From: Rhodococcus jostii RHA1
Lineage (GTDB): Bacteria; Actinomycetota; Actinomycetes; Mycobacteriales; Mycobacteriaceae
Direction of reading: 5' to 3'
Assembly (NCBI RefSeq): GCF_000014565.1
Contig: NC_008268.1
Coordinates: 6,824,501-6,888,500 of the forward strand
DNA: 64,000 bases
Both the position numbers and the translations under genes were made by a program. This document shows, one piece after another, positions 34,990 to 42,832 of this stretch. Below the pieces are notes generated by a model that searched no databases, had not been told where the DNA came from, and saw nothing but the letters and a program-made list of their open reading frames with translations. The first letter of the stretch is position 1. Each line of letters starts with the position of its first letter.

Positions 34990-36143
34990 ACGACGACACG
35001 CCGCTGTGCGGGTTCACGATCGGGATCACGGCGTCCCGGCGTGCGGAAGAGTTCGCCACACTGCTGACGCGGCGTGGTGCCACCGTGGTGCACGCTCCGG
35101 CGATCCGCATCATCCCGCTGGCCGACGACACCGAACTCGAGCGCGTCACCCGCCAGATCATCGACAACCCGCCGGAGATCGTCGTCGCGACGACGGGGAT
35201 AGGCTTCCGCGGCTGGATGGAGGCCGCGGACGGCTGGGGTGAAGCGGAGGAACTGGGCCGCGCACTGGCGGCGAGCCGCCTGCTGGCCCGCGGACCCAAG
35301 GCGAAGGGCGCGATCCGGGCCGCGGACCTGCGGGAAGAGTGGTCACCCGCCTCGGAGTCGTCGGCGGAGGTGCTCGATCACCTGCTCGGTGAGGGCGTCG
35401 AAGGCAAGCGCATCGCGGTCCAGCTGCACGGTGCCACCACGGAATGGGAGCCGGTCGCGGACTTCTGCGAGGTGCTCCGCTGTGCGGGCGCCGACGTGAT
35501 CGCCGTCCCCGTCTACCGGTGGACGCCGCTCGAGGACCAGGCCCCGATGGACCGGATGATCGAACTGATCGCCTCCGGCGGCCTCGACGCGGTCAGCTTC
35601 ACCAGCGCACCGGCGGTGGCCTCGCTGCTGACCCGCGCCAAGGAGACCGGAATGATCGAGATGGTGCTGCACTCGTTCCGGCACCGCGTGCTCGCGGCCT
35701 GCGTGGGGCCGGTGACCGCCGGACCGCTGCGCGAACTCGAGGTGCCGACGACGATGCCGGCGCGCTCGCGGCTGGGTGCGCTCGCGCGGCACATCGCCGA
35801 CGAACTGCCCAGGCGGGCGAACAAGATCCAGACCGCCGGACACGAGCTGAGCATCCGCGGCGGCTGCGTCGTCGTCGACGGCGAGGTGCGGCAGCTGCCC
35901 CCCGCCGCGATGTCGCTGATTCGCACGCTCGGCGCCCGGCCCGGCCGGGTCGTGCCCCGGGACGAACTGCTCGCGGCGCTGCCCGGCGGTGGCGGCGACA
36001 CCCATGCCGTGGAGACGGCCGTGGCGAGGCTGCGGGCGTCCCTGGGTGCACCGAAAGCCGTTCAGACGGTGGTCAAGCGGGGATACCGCCTCGCTCTCGA
36101 CCCCGTCGACTGCGTCGATTCACGTGAGGAGGGACAGCAATGA
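34986..36143 (+). CDS. Uroporphyrinogen-III synthase-like protein with C-terminal winged-helix domain (Rv0260c-like)
   Basis: A 385-residue fusion. Residues 1-265 form a HemD (uroporphyrinogen-III synthase) fold, with IGITASRRAEEFATLL, VATTGIGFRGW and VSFTSAPAVASLL. Residues 285-378 form an OmpR-type winged helix (LIRTLGARPGRVVPRDELL, VETAVARLRASLG, VVKRGYRL). It may close uroporphyrinogen III for siroheme, act as a regulator of the cluster, or both. The same fusion occurs as Rv0260c. There is no phospho-acceptor receiver domain. It is coupled to nirD by GTGA and to the chelatase gene by ATGA. Confidence 0.85.
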   Translation: MNDDTPLCGFTIGITASRRAEEFATLLTRRGATVVHAPAIRIIPLADDTELERVTRQIIDNPPEIVVATTGIGFRGWMEAADGWGEAEELGRALAASRLLARGPKAKGAIRAADLREEWSPASESSAEVLDHLLGEGVEGKRIAVQLHGATTEWEPVADFCEVLRCAGADVIAVPVYRWTPLEDQAPMDRMIELIASGGLDAVSFTSAPAVASLLTRAKETGMIEMVLHSFRHRVLAACVGPVTAGPLRELEVPTTMPARSRLGALARHIADELPRRANKIQTAGHELSIRGGCVVVDGEVRQLPPAAMSLIRTLGARPGRVVPRDELLAALPGGGGDTHAVETAVARLRASLGAPKAVQTVVKRGYRLALDPVDCVDSREEGQQ

Positions 36144-36844
36144 AGGAGACAGCACTGGTACTGGTGGCACACGGAACGCGGAGTCCCCGGGGCGTGGAGA
36201 TGATCGCCGCGCTCGCCGACGCCGTCGCCGAGCAGGTCGGACCCACCCGGGTGTCCTTCGTGGACGTTCTCGGGCCCTCACCGGCCGAGGTGCTCCGCGA
36301 CATCACCGGGCCCGCCGTCGTGGTCCCGGCGTTCCTCGCGTCCGGCTACCACGTCCACACCGACGTTCCGCGGGAAGTCGCGGACAGTGGTCACCCCTCG
36401 GTGGCCGTGACCCGGGCGCTGGGACCGGACCCCGTTCTCGCGGAGGTCCTGCTGCGGCGCCTCGTCGACGTGGGCTGGCGGCCCGGCGACGCGGTCGTGC
36501 TCGCCGCGGCCGGATCGTCCGACCCGCGGGCCCTGCGTGACGTCCGGCGCGCCGCGGCGTTGCTGTCGGAGCTCGTCGCGTCGCGGGTCCGGATCGGCTA
36601 CGTGGCGACAGCGCAGCCGCGCGTCCCCGACGTGGTGGCCGGATTGCGTGCGGGCGGCGAGAAGCGCGTGTTCGTCGCGTCGTATCTCCTGGCCCACGGA
36701 CTGTTTCACGCGCGCCTCGCCGATGCCGGTGCGGACGGAGTGGCCGAGCCGCTCGGTGTCGATCCGGCCGTCGTCGACCTCGTGGCGGAGCGCTATCGCA
36801 GCGGAATTCCGGCCGCGCAGCGAACCCTGTCGTTCCAGCGCTGA
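36140..36844 (+). CDS. Sirohydrochlorin cobalto/ferrochelatase (CbiX/SirB type)
   Basis: A 234-residue protein of two half-domains. The metal-binding histidines are in LVLVAHGTRSPRG near residue 11, SGYHVHTDVP near 72, and AHGLFHARLADAG near 188. It inserts metal into sirohydrochlorin; beside nirB the likely product is siroheme (iron). It matches Rv0259c. The start overlaps the stop of the preceding gene (ATGA), making it the last gene of the nitrite unit. It ends four bases from the convergent molybdenum-cofactor gene. Confidence 0.88.
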   Translation: MKETALVLVAHGTRSPRGVEMIAALADAVAEQVGPTRVSFVDVLGPSPAEVLRDITGPAVVVPAFLASGYHVHTDVPREVADSGHPSVAVTRALGPDPVLAEVLLRRLVDVGWRPGDAVVLAAAGSSDPRALRDVRRAAALLSELVASRVRIGYVATAQPRVPDVVAGLRAGGEKRVFVASYLLAHGLFHARLADAGADGVAEPLGVDPAVVDLVAERYRSGIPAAQRTLSFQR

Positions 36845-36848
36845 CCCG

Positions 36849-38597
36849 TCAGCGCGGTAGCGGCACCAGTTCGGCCAGATCACCGTCGGCCGCACCGGCA
36901 GGGACCAGCGCCAGCGCTTCGCGGTCGATCAGGCCCGCGAGATGCGCGGTGCGGATTCCGGGGTCGACGCGCCACGTGCCGTCCGGTTGGGGGACCGCGG
37001 GCAGGATGCGGGTGGCGTCACCACTGACCTCGGACGCATTCGCGAGTCGCGCCAGCTGACGCGGTGCCGGGCCGCGGCCCGTGAGTGCGGCCGCGATGGA
37101 CGGAACCGTGGTCAGGAGCGTCACGACCGCGGCGTACGGGTTCCCGGGCAGCCCGACTACCACCCGTCCGTCGGGCAGCAGCGCGGTGACCTGTGAACCG
37201 CCCGGGCGGCACCGCACCCGCCCCACCACGATGCGGGCCTCCGCCCGGTCGAGCGCCGCACGCAACTGGTCGGCCGCGCCGCCGCCGGTGGCCCCGACGA
37301 TCACGATCAGATCCGGCTGGCGGACTTCCCTGAACAGTTCGTCGAAGCTGGCGGACGTGTCCCGCAGGTGGGTGTCCGCGACCGTCCGGATCCCGCACCA
37401 CGAGAGGAACTGGGGGAGAACGGGTCCCAGAGCGTCCCGCGTCTGCCCATGGCGCAGCGGACCGTCCCGCCGGATCTCGTCCCCTGTCACCACCACGTGC
37501 GCGCGGACGGGTCCGCGGACCCCCGCGGTGGTCACCTCCGCGCTCGCAGCCGCGGAGACGAGGGCGGGCGTGACGGCCGTGCCCTCCGCCGCGAGCCGAT
37601 ACCCCTCGTGCCAGTCCTCTCCACGCCGCCGCGCGTCGTCGCGCACGGGGGCGTCCTCCCGGCGGGACAGTCGCGGCCCCTCGGAAGTGTCTGTGGCCAC
37701 GGCGAATTCGTCGCGCACGACGGCGGTGGCGCCGGTGGGGAGGTGCGCACCCGTCGCGATCCGGGCCGCCTCGCCCTCCGCCAGTTCGAGTTCCTCGGAG
37801 CTTCCCGCGTAGCGTATGTCGTCGCGCAGCATCCACGGACCGTCGCCCGCGACGGCGTATCCGTCCATGGCGGAGACGGCGATGCGCGGGAGAGCTTCGG
37901 CGGCGAGCAGCGGCTCGGCGAGGGTGGCGCCGAGCGCTGTGCCGAGCGCCGCGGACCGCGGCGGGAGCGGGGGGACGACAGACAGGATCGCCTCCCTTGC
38001 CTCGGTGATCGTGACCGGTGCCGCCGCGGCCCTGCTCCGGGCCCGCTCGACGTCCTCCGGTGTGTCGCAGTCGGTGACGCCGCGGAACAGGACAGTGTCG
38101 AACGTGTCCGGAACGAGCGCCTTCATCGGCTGGTTGACCGCCGACCCGAGCGAGCGCACACGGTCGGTCAACGCACCGACACGCCACGCGGACAACAGGA
38201 ACTGCAGGCGGCCCGACTCGTCGATCGCGAACACGGTGTCGGCGTCCTGCACGGCGGCGGCGAGGGCCGCCACCATCGTGGGTTCCGCGAACGGCAGATC
38301 CGACGCGAGCAGAATCACCCGGTCGTCCGGTTCGGCGTCGAGCACGGCGAGTCCGGCGGCCACCCCCGCGACCGGCCCGGCGCCCGGCGGCGTCTCCTGT
38401 GTCTGGAGCACCGTCGAATCGAGGTCGGCGCGCCGAGGTCCCACGACGACGATGCGCTCACAGTCGTCGACGGCGTCGAGGGCGGTGTCGAGCATCCGGC
38501 GTCCGCCGACCACCACGGCGGGCTTGTCGACGCCGCCCATCCGAGTGGCTCGTCCACCGGCGAGGACGATCGCGTGAACGGGTGCGGCAGAGTTCAT
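36849..38597 (-). CDS. MobA-MoeA fusion: molybdenum cofactor guanylyltransferase plus molybdopterin molybdenumtransferase
   Basis: A 582-residue fusion. Residues 1-190 are MobA-like, with LAGGRATRMGGVDKPAVVV near 13-31 and ILLASDLPF near 90. Residues 195-582 are MoeA-like, with LPPRSAALG, RIAVSAMDGYAV near 247, VVVTGDEI near 370, GATGGGAADQ near 435 and GLPGNPYAAVVTLL near 485. Together they insert molybdate and then attach GMP. ATG at 38597 is used. It suggests that the nearby nitrate pathway depends on a molybdenum enzyme, yet no nitrate reductase gene is in the window. Confidence 0.9.
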   Translation of the reverse strand: MNSAAPVHAIVLAGGRATRMGGVDKPAVVVGGRRMLDTALDAVDDCERIVVVGPRRADLDSTVLQTQETPPGAGPVAGVAAGLAVLDAEPDDRVILLASDLPFAEPTMVAALAAAVQDADTVFAIDESGRLQFLLSAWRVGALTDRVRSLGSAVNQPMKALVPDTFDTVLFRGVTDCDTPEDVERARSRAAAAPVTITEAREAILSVVPPLPPRSAALGTALGATLAEPLLAAEALPRIAVSAMDGYAVAGDGPWMLRDDIRYAGSSEELELAEGEAARIATGAHLPTGATAVVRDEFAVATDTSEGPRLSRREDAPVRDDARRRGEDWHEGYRLAAEGTAVTPALVSAAASAEVTTAGVRGPVRAHVVVTGDEIRRDGPLRHGQTRDALGPVLPQFLSWCGIRTVADTHLRDTSASFDELFREVRQPDLIVIVGATGGGAADQLRAALDRAEARIVVGRVRCRPGGSQVTALLPDGRVVVGLPGNPYAAVVTLLTTVPSIAAALTGRGPAPRQLARLANASEVSGDATRILPAVPQPDGTWRVDPGIRTAHLAGLIDREALALVPAGAADGDLAELVPLPR

Positions 38598-38619
38598 TCC
38601 CTCATGCTGCCGCACACCC

Positions 38620-38745
38620 TCAGTCGCTGTGCAGGTGGCTGCGCGGAGGTCCGGCGAGCCCGGACCGTCCGCCGCGCGCCGTGCTGACGCAGAGCCAGGC
38701 CACCGACGCCAGGCTGAGGGTCAAGAGGATTCCAATTACGAGCAT
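38620..38745 (-). CDS. Possible small membrane protein (41 residues)
   Basis: An open frame from ATG at 38745 encodes a hydrophobic helix, LVIGILLTLSLASVAWLCV, followed by a short basic tail. It lies upstream of the MobA-MoeA gene in the same direction and 61 bases from the divergent MocR regulator. I see no clear ribosome binding site, so the call rests on the membrane segment and on the gap it fills. It may not be expressed. Confidence 0.35.
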   Translation of the reverse strand: MLVIGILLTLSLASVAWLCVSTARGGRSGLAGPPRSHLHSD

Positions 38746-38806
38746 GTATCGATTGTCGGGGCAAAGTGGACCGCGAATTCCAGTCCTCTGTGGAAAAGTG
38801 GCCTGT

Positions 38807-40252
38807 ATGAGTGTCGAACCAGTCCGAAGCGTCTCGGCAACCGAATTGGCGGTGCTGCTCGGGGCGGCGCCCACCGGCGGGCAACCGCTGTACCGCGGGC
38901 TCGCCGACGCCCTCCGCGAGAGAGTGGCGGACGGGTCGATGGCCGTGGGAGTCCGGCTGCCCGCCGAACGGGCCCTCGCGGAGGAGCTCCGGCTCAGCCG
39001 GGTAACCGTCAGTGCCGCGTATCGCGAACTCCGCGAGTCCGGTTGGGCGTCGGCGCGACACGGATCGGGAACCTTCGTGGCGATGCCGTCGGGACCTCCG
39101 GCGTGGGGAAGCATGGTGGGCGCGCCGGTGGACGGTGTCATCGACCTCGTCAATGCCGCGCCGGCGGCCGCCCCCGAACTCAGGGAGGCCTACCTGGACG
39201 CCGTCGACGAGTTGCCCCGCTTCATGCCCCAGCACGGATACCACCCCGGCGGACTGACAACGCTGCGGGCGGCGATAGCAGGCCACTACACCCGCAGGGG
39301 TCGCCCGACCACCCCGGACCAGATCCTCGTCACGGGTGGCGCGGGTGATGCCACCGAAGTGGTCTTCGAAGCGCTGGTCGAGGCAGGCGATCGCGTCCTG
39401 GTCGAACACCCGACCTACCCCGGCGCGGTCGAGTCCGTGCAGGCGGCCGGCGGCAGACCCGTTCCGGTGGCGATCGATGCGACCGACCCGGACGCGTTCG
39501 TCGCCGAGGTCGACCGGGCGGCGCGGCAGAGCGCCCCGACGGTGGCGTACCTGATGCCGGACTTCTCCAATCCCTCGGGAGCCAGGGCGACCCCGGAGGG
39601 CAGGCGGCGACTGGCCGCGACCCTGGCGCGCCACGGCGTGGTGACCGTCGTGGACGAGGTGGCGGCGGAACTCGTGCTGGACGGTTCGGACGACCTCGAG
39701 CCCTTCGGCGTCCCGGTCCCGGAATCGGCGGTTGTGGCGATCGGCAGCCTCAGCAAAACCGTGTGGGGAGGTATCCGCATCGGCTGGGTGCGCGCCGAGG
39801 CCGCCCGCACCGCGCAGATGGCCAAGATCATGGCACGCAGGCAATTGTCGGTCTCGGTGCTGGATCAGCTTGCGGCCGTGCGCTTGTTCGCCCGGCACGA
39901 CCGCCTGGTCGCGCAGCGGCGCCGCGACCTCCGGGTGCAGCGGGACGCGCTCGCGGCGGCGGTCGACGATCGGTTGCCCGGGTGGAACTACGTGCTGCCT
40001 GCCGGGGGGCTGTCCCTGTGGTGCGCGCTCCCGGCCGGAACGGGTTCGACGGATCTCGTCGCCGCGGCACGGTCGAGGGGCTTGCTCCTGGCGCCCGGGC
40101 CCCGGTTCGGCACCGGCCATCTGTTCGACGACCACCAGCGGTTGCCGTTCACGCGGCCGGTGTCCGAGCTGACCGCGGCCGTGAATATCCTTGCCACCCT
40201 GGTCGTGTCCGGCGACGCGTCGATGTCCGCGTCGCCGACGCTCGTCGTGTGA
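38807..40252 (+). CDS. MocR/PdxR-type regulator (GntR winged helix fused to PLP aminotransferase domain)
   Basis: A 481-residue regulator. The winged helix spans about 30-95 (RLPAERALAEELRLSRVTVS; SARHGSGTFVA). The remainder is a type I aminotransferase fold; the PLP-binding lysine is in GSLSKTVWGGIRIGW near residue 314. Such proteins bind PLP and usually control a divergent gene for vitamin B6, amino acid or membrane functions. The start is ATG at 38807. The divergent neighbour is the possible small membrane protein and then the molybdenum-cofactor gene; targets are unknown. Confidence 0.88.
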   Translation: MSVEPVRSVSATELAVLLGAAPTGGQPLYRGLADALRERVADGSMAVGVRLPAERALAEELRLSRVTVSAAYRELRESGWASARHGSGTFVAMPSGPPAWGSMVGAPVDGVIDLVNAAPAAAPELREAYLDAVDELPRFMPQHGYHPGGLTTLRAAIAGHYTRRGRPTTPDQILVTGGAGDATEVVFEALVEAGDRVLVEHPTYPGAVESVQAAGGRPVPVAIDATDPDAFVAEVDRAARQSAPTVAYLMPDFSNPSGARATPEGRRRLAATLARHGVVTVVDEVAAELVLDGSDDLEPFGVPVPESAVVAIGSLSKTVWGGIRIGWVRAEAARTAQMAKIMARRQLSVSVLDQLAAVRLFARHDRLVAQRRRDLRVQRDALAAAVDDRLPGWNYVLPAGGLSLWCALPAGTGSTDLVAAARSRGLLLAPGPRFGTGHLFDDHQRLPFTRPVSELTAAVNILATLVVSGDASMSASPTLVV

Positions 40253-40392
40253 CGCGCGGGTGTCCGACGAGAAAGTACCTGTGAATCCAAGTATCAGTCA
40301 GAGACCAGTTCGGTACCGGGAAAGGGGCTGATCTTTATCGACGCTCTGGCATAGTGATGCCGTCGACCGCTCGCTGAATTGTGGGGTATGTC

Positions 40393-41658
40393 ATGGGCTC
40401 GTTGTTCCGCAGATCCTTCGGCACCGCTGTACTCGGCTCGGTCCTCGCGCTGACTGCCGCCCTCGCGGGCGCAGGCACCTCCACGGCACAACCCCCGTTG
40501 CCGTTGCCCCCCTTGCTGTCCCCACCCGCCGCCGACGCGATCTTCCCCGTCGCCGACCCCGACCCCTTCTACATCCAGCCCGCGGACGTCGCCGACCATG
40601 CACCGGGCGAGGTCCTGAAGATCCGCCAGCTGCCGCCGTCGTACTACTTCCCCGGCAGCGCGATGTGGGAGCTGCTCTTCCGGACCACCGACTCCGAGGG
40701 CAAGCCGATCGCGGCGAACACCACATACGTGCTGCCCCCGAACCACGTCCCGGACGGACCGCTGGTGTCGTACCAGCACATCATCAATTCGCTGGGCAAC
40801 AAGTGCAAGATCGTCACCGAGCTCTACACCACCGACCCCCTGCACCAGATCCGCGAGGCTGCGGGACTCAACATCGCACTGGCGCGCGGGTGGGCAGTGG
40901 CGCTGCCCGACCATCTCGGACCGAGGATGGCGTACGGCGCGGCGAAGCTCGGTGGCCAGATCACCCTCGACGGCATCCGCGCCGTGCAGCAGGTCCCGGA
41001 ACTGCAGGTGCAGAACAGCAAGGTCGGACTGGGCGGATACTCCGGCGGCGGCATGGCCACGGCCTGGGCGGCGGCGCTGGCGCCGAGCTACGCCCCCGAA
41101 CTGAATATCGTCGGTGCCGCCGAGGGCGGAACCCCGATGAACCTGGTGAAGATGGCGGAGGCACTCGGCACCAACCCGCACCCCGCGTTCGGTCTCGCGA
41201 TGGCCGCCGCACTGGGCCTGGAACGCGAATACCCGGACCGCATCGACGTCAGCGGCCAGCTCAACGACGAGGGCCGCTGGATGAAGCAGATGATCGGCAA
41301 CGGATGCACCAACGAGATCATGCTGTTCGGACTGGGGCGCAGCGCGTCACAGATGACCGACAACAAGAACTTCATGGACGATCCGGAAGCGTGGAAGGTG
41401 ATGGAGGAGAACAGCTTGGAGCTGTATCCGGGCGTGCCCACCACGCCGATCTTCGAATGGCACAGCCCGACGGACGCCCTGATCCCGGTCGATTCGATCG
41501 ACACCACCCTGCGGCGGTACTGCGACGCGGGCACACCGGTGCAGACGCTGCTCACTCCGACCCCCGACCACCTGTCGGCGGCGGCGCTGGGACTGCCCCA
41601 GGGGCTGGACTGGATGGACGCCCGGTTCCGCGGTGATCCTGCGCCGAGCACCTGCTGA
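40393..41658 (+). CDS. Secreted lipase, LIP family
   Basis: A 421-residue alpha/beta hydrolase with a signal peptide (RRSFGTAVLGSVLALTAALAGAG, cleaved near residue 30, given here in two parts: RRSFGTAVLG and SVLALTAALAGAG). The nucleophile elbow is GGYSGGGMAT near residue 217; a conserved HSPTDALIP holds the acid and TPDHLSAA the histidine. Cysteines near 139, 302, 378 and 421 can form disulfides. The family hydrolyses triacylglycerols and esters outside the cell. ATG at 40393 gives a proper signal peptide; a GTG at 40381 would add four residues. It is the last gene of the accessory insertion. Confidence 0.85.
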   Translation: MGSLFRRSFGTAVLGSVLALTAALAGAGTSTAQPPLPLPPLLSPPAADAIFPVADPDPFYIQPADVADHAPGEVLKIRQLPPSYYFPGSAMWELLFRTTDSEGKPIAANTTYVLPPNHVPDGPLVSYQHIINSLGNKCKIVTELYTTDPLHQIREAAGLNIALARGWAVALPDHLGPRMAYGAAKLGGQITLDGIRAVQQVPELQVQNSKVGLGGYSGGGMATAWAAALAPSYAPELNIVGAAEGGTPMNLVKMAEALGTNPHPAFGLAMAAALGLEREYPDRIDVSGQLNDEGRWMKQMIGNGCTNEIMLFGLGRSASQMTDNKNFMDDPEAWKVMEENSLELYPGVPTTPIFEWHSPTDALIPVDSIDTTLRRYCDAGTPVQTLLTPTPDHLSAAALGLPQGLDWMDARFRGDPAPSTC

Positions 41659-41671
41659 GGCGGGCGGGACG

Positions 41672-41980
41672 TCAGCCGGACCGATCGAACCGGTGCCGGG
41701 CCGCCGCGAGATCCACGCGGCCGTCGCGGATGGGAACACCCTCGAGTTCGAGCTTCGCGATCTGCCGGTGCGCGAGGTGCGGTGCCGGTCGTCCAGACGC
41801 GCCCAGCACCCGGTGCCAGGGGAGGTCTGCGGAGTCGGTGCGCATGATCCAGCCGACCGTCCGCGCACTGGACAACCCTGCCGCCGAGGCGATGTCGCCG
41901 TACGTGGCCACCCGCCCGGGCGGAATCGACGCGACCAGCGCGCGGACCGCCTCGACCTGTTCCTCCGTCGTCGCGACCAT
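41672..41980 (-). CDS. Alkyltransferase-like protein (ATL, Rv3204-like)
   Basis: A 102-residue O6-alkylguanine methyltransferase-like DNA-binding domain. The usual active site PCHR is replaced by PWHRVLGASG near residue 54, so the acceptor cysteine is tryptophan. ATL proteins bind alkylated guanine, flip it and flag it for nucleotide-excision repair instead of repairing it. The N-terminus VEAVRALVASIPPGRVATYG is typical. It lies ten bases after the alpha/beta hydrolase gene in the same direction, and begins the return to mycobacterial gene order. Confidence 0.9.
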   Translation of the reverse strand: MVATTEEQVEAVRALVASIPPGRVATYGDIASAAGLSSARTVGWIMRTDSADLPWHRVLGASGRPAPHLAHRQIAKLELEGVPIRDGRVDLAAARHRFDRSG

Positions 41981-41990
41981 CACACGACCA

Positions 41991-42776
41991 TCAGAGGAGT
42001 GTGCGGACGAGCTCGGCGACCTCGTCGGGCCGGGCCTGCGGCACCATGTGATCGCAGTCGAGGTCGACGGCGGTGAGGTTGTCGCCCAGATGGTCGGTGA
42101 GAGCCTGGCGGAACTCGGGTGTGACGTACGGCGGTTGCACCCTCGACGCCTGCACGAGGACGGTCGGCAGGTGCGCGGGCGGCAGGACGGCCTCGCGTGC
42201 GAGCTCACCCCACGCCGTGACGACGGCGGGGGTGGACAGCCGCCAGTTGACCCGGCCGTTCGCCAGCGGCACCAGGTGTTCGGCGATCTCGTTCTCGAGG
42301 ACGTCGCGGGCCACTTCACCCCACGAGCCGTGCACCTTCTCGGACCGGGCCTCCGCGACGTCGGTGTAGTCGGGGGAGGAGATGGTGAGATCCGCCACCG
42401 ATTGCATCAGCTCGGGATCGAGCCCGATCGCGGGATCGAGCAGCACGAGTCCCCGGACGCGGTCGGGGACGGCACGCGACAGGTGCAGTGCCAGGGCGCA
42501 CCCGAACGAGTGGCCCACCACGAGCACGGGTCCCCGGGCGTATGCGTCGAGCGTGTCGACGAGACTCGCGACGTGGGCCTCGAGATTCCACGGCGGCGCC
42601 CACGTGGAGCGGCCGTGGCCGAGCAGGTCGGGGGAGATCCAGCGGGCGTCCGGCAGTTGGTCGGTGGCCAGCGCCTCCCACCGTCTGCCGTGACCGGTGA
42701 GTCCGTGCAGGGCGAGGATCTCCGTGCCGTCCTCGGCGCCGAACAGGTACGTATTCAGTGCTGACACGTGACCCAT
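41991..42776 (-). CDS. Alpha/beta hydrolase (LipV-like)
   Basis: A 261-residue alpha/beta hydrolase. The oxyanion region is LALHGLTGHGRRW near residue 22, the nucleophile lies in VVGHSFGCALAL near 84, the acid follows LVLLDPAIG, and the histidine lies in DCDHMVPQ near the end. It is similar in position to lipV (Rv3203), an esterase. The substrate is unknown. ATG at 42776 is used; an ATG at 42830 would overlap the adnA start. It diverges from adnA with 56 bases between start codons. Confidence 0.82.
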   Translation of the reverse strand: MGHVSALNTYLFGAEDGTEILALHGLTGHGRRWEALATDQLPDARWISPDLLGHGRSTWAPPWNLEAHVASLVDTLDAYARGPVLVVGHSFGCALALHLSRAVPDRVRGLVLLDPAIGLDPELMQSVADLTISSPDYTDVAEARSEKVHGSWGEVARDVLENEIAEHLVPLANGRVNWRLSTPAVVTAWGELAREAVLPPAHLPTVLVQASRVQPPYVTPEFRQALTDHLGDNLTAVDLDCDHMVPQARPDEVAELVRTLL

Positions 42777-42832
42777 GATGCCGGATCGGGTCGCCGCACG
42801 AGATGTCGGACCGTTCTGGTGGAATGCCACCC

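Noticed and set aside
38399..38806. Extended N-terminus for the MocR regulator
   Set aside because: It would overlap the divergent MobA-MoeA gene for nearly 200 bases and has arginine-rich shadow composition; the conserved protein begins at 38807.
28475..41658. Prophage or integrative element
   Set aside because: No integrase, transposase, flanking direct repeats or tRNA, and codon use looks like that of the neighbours.
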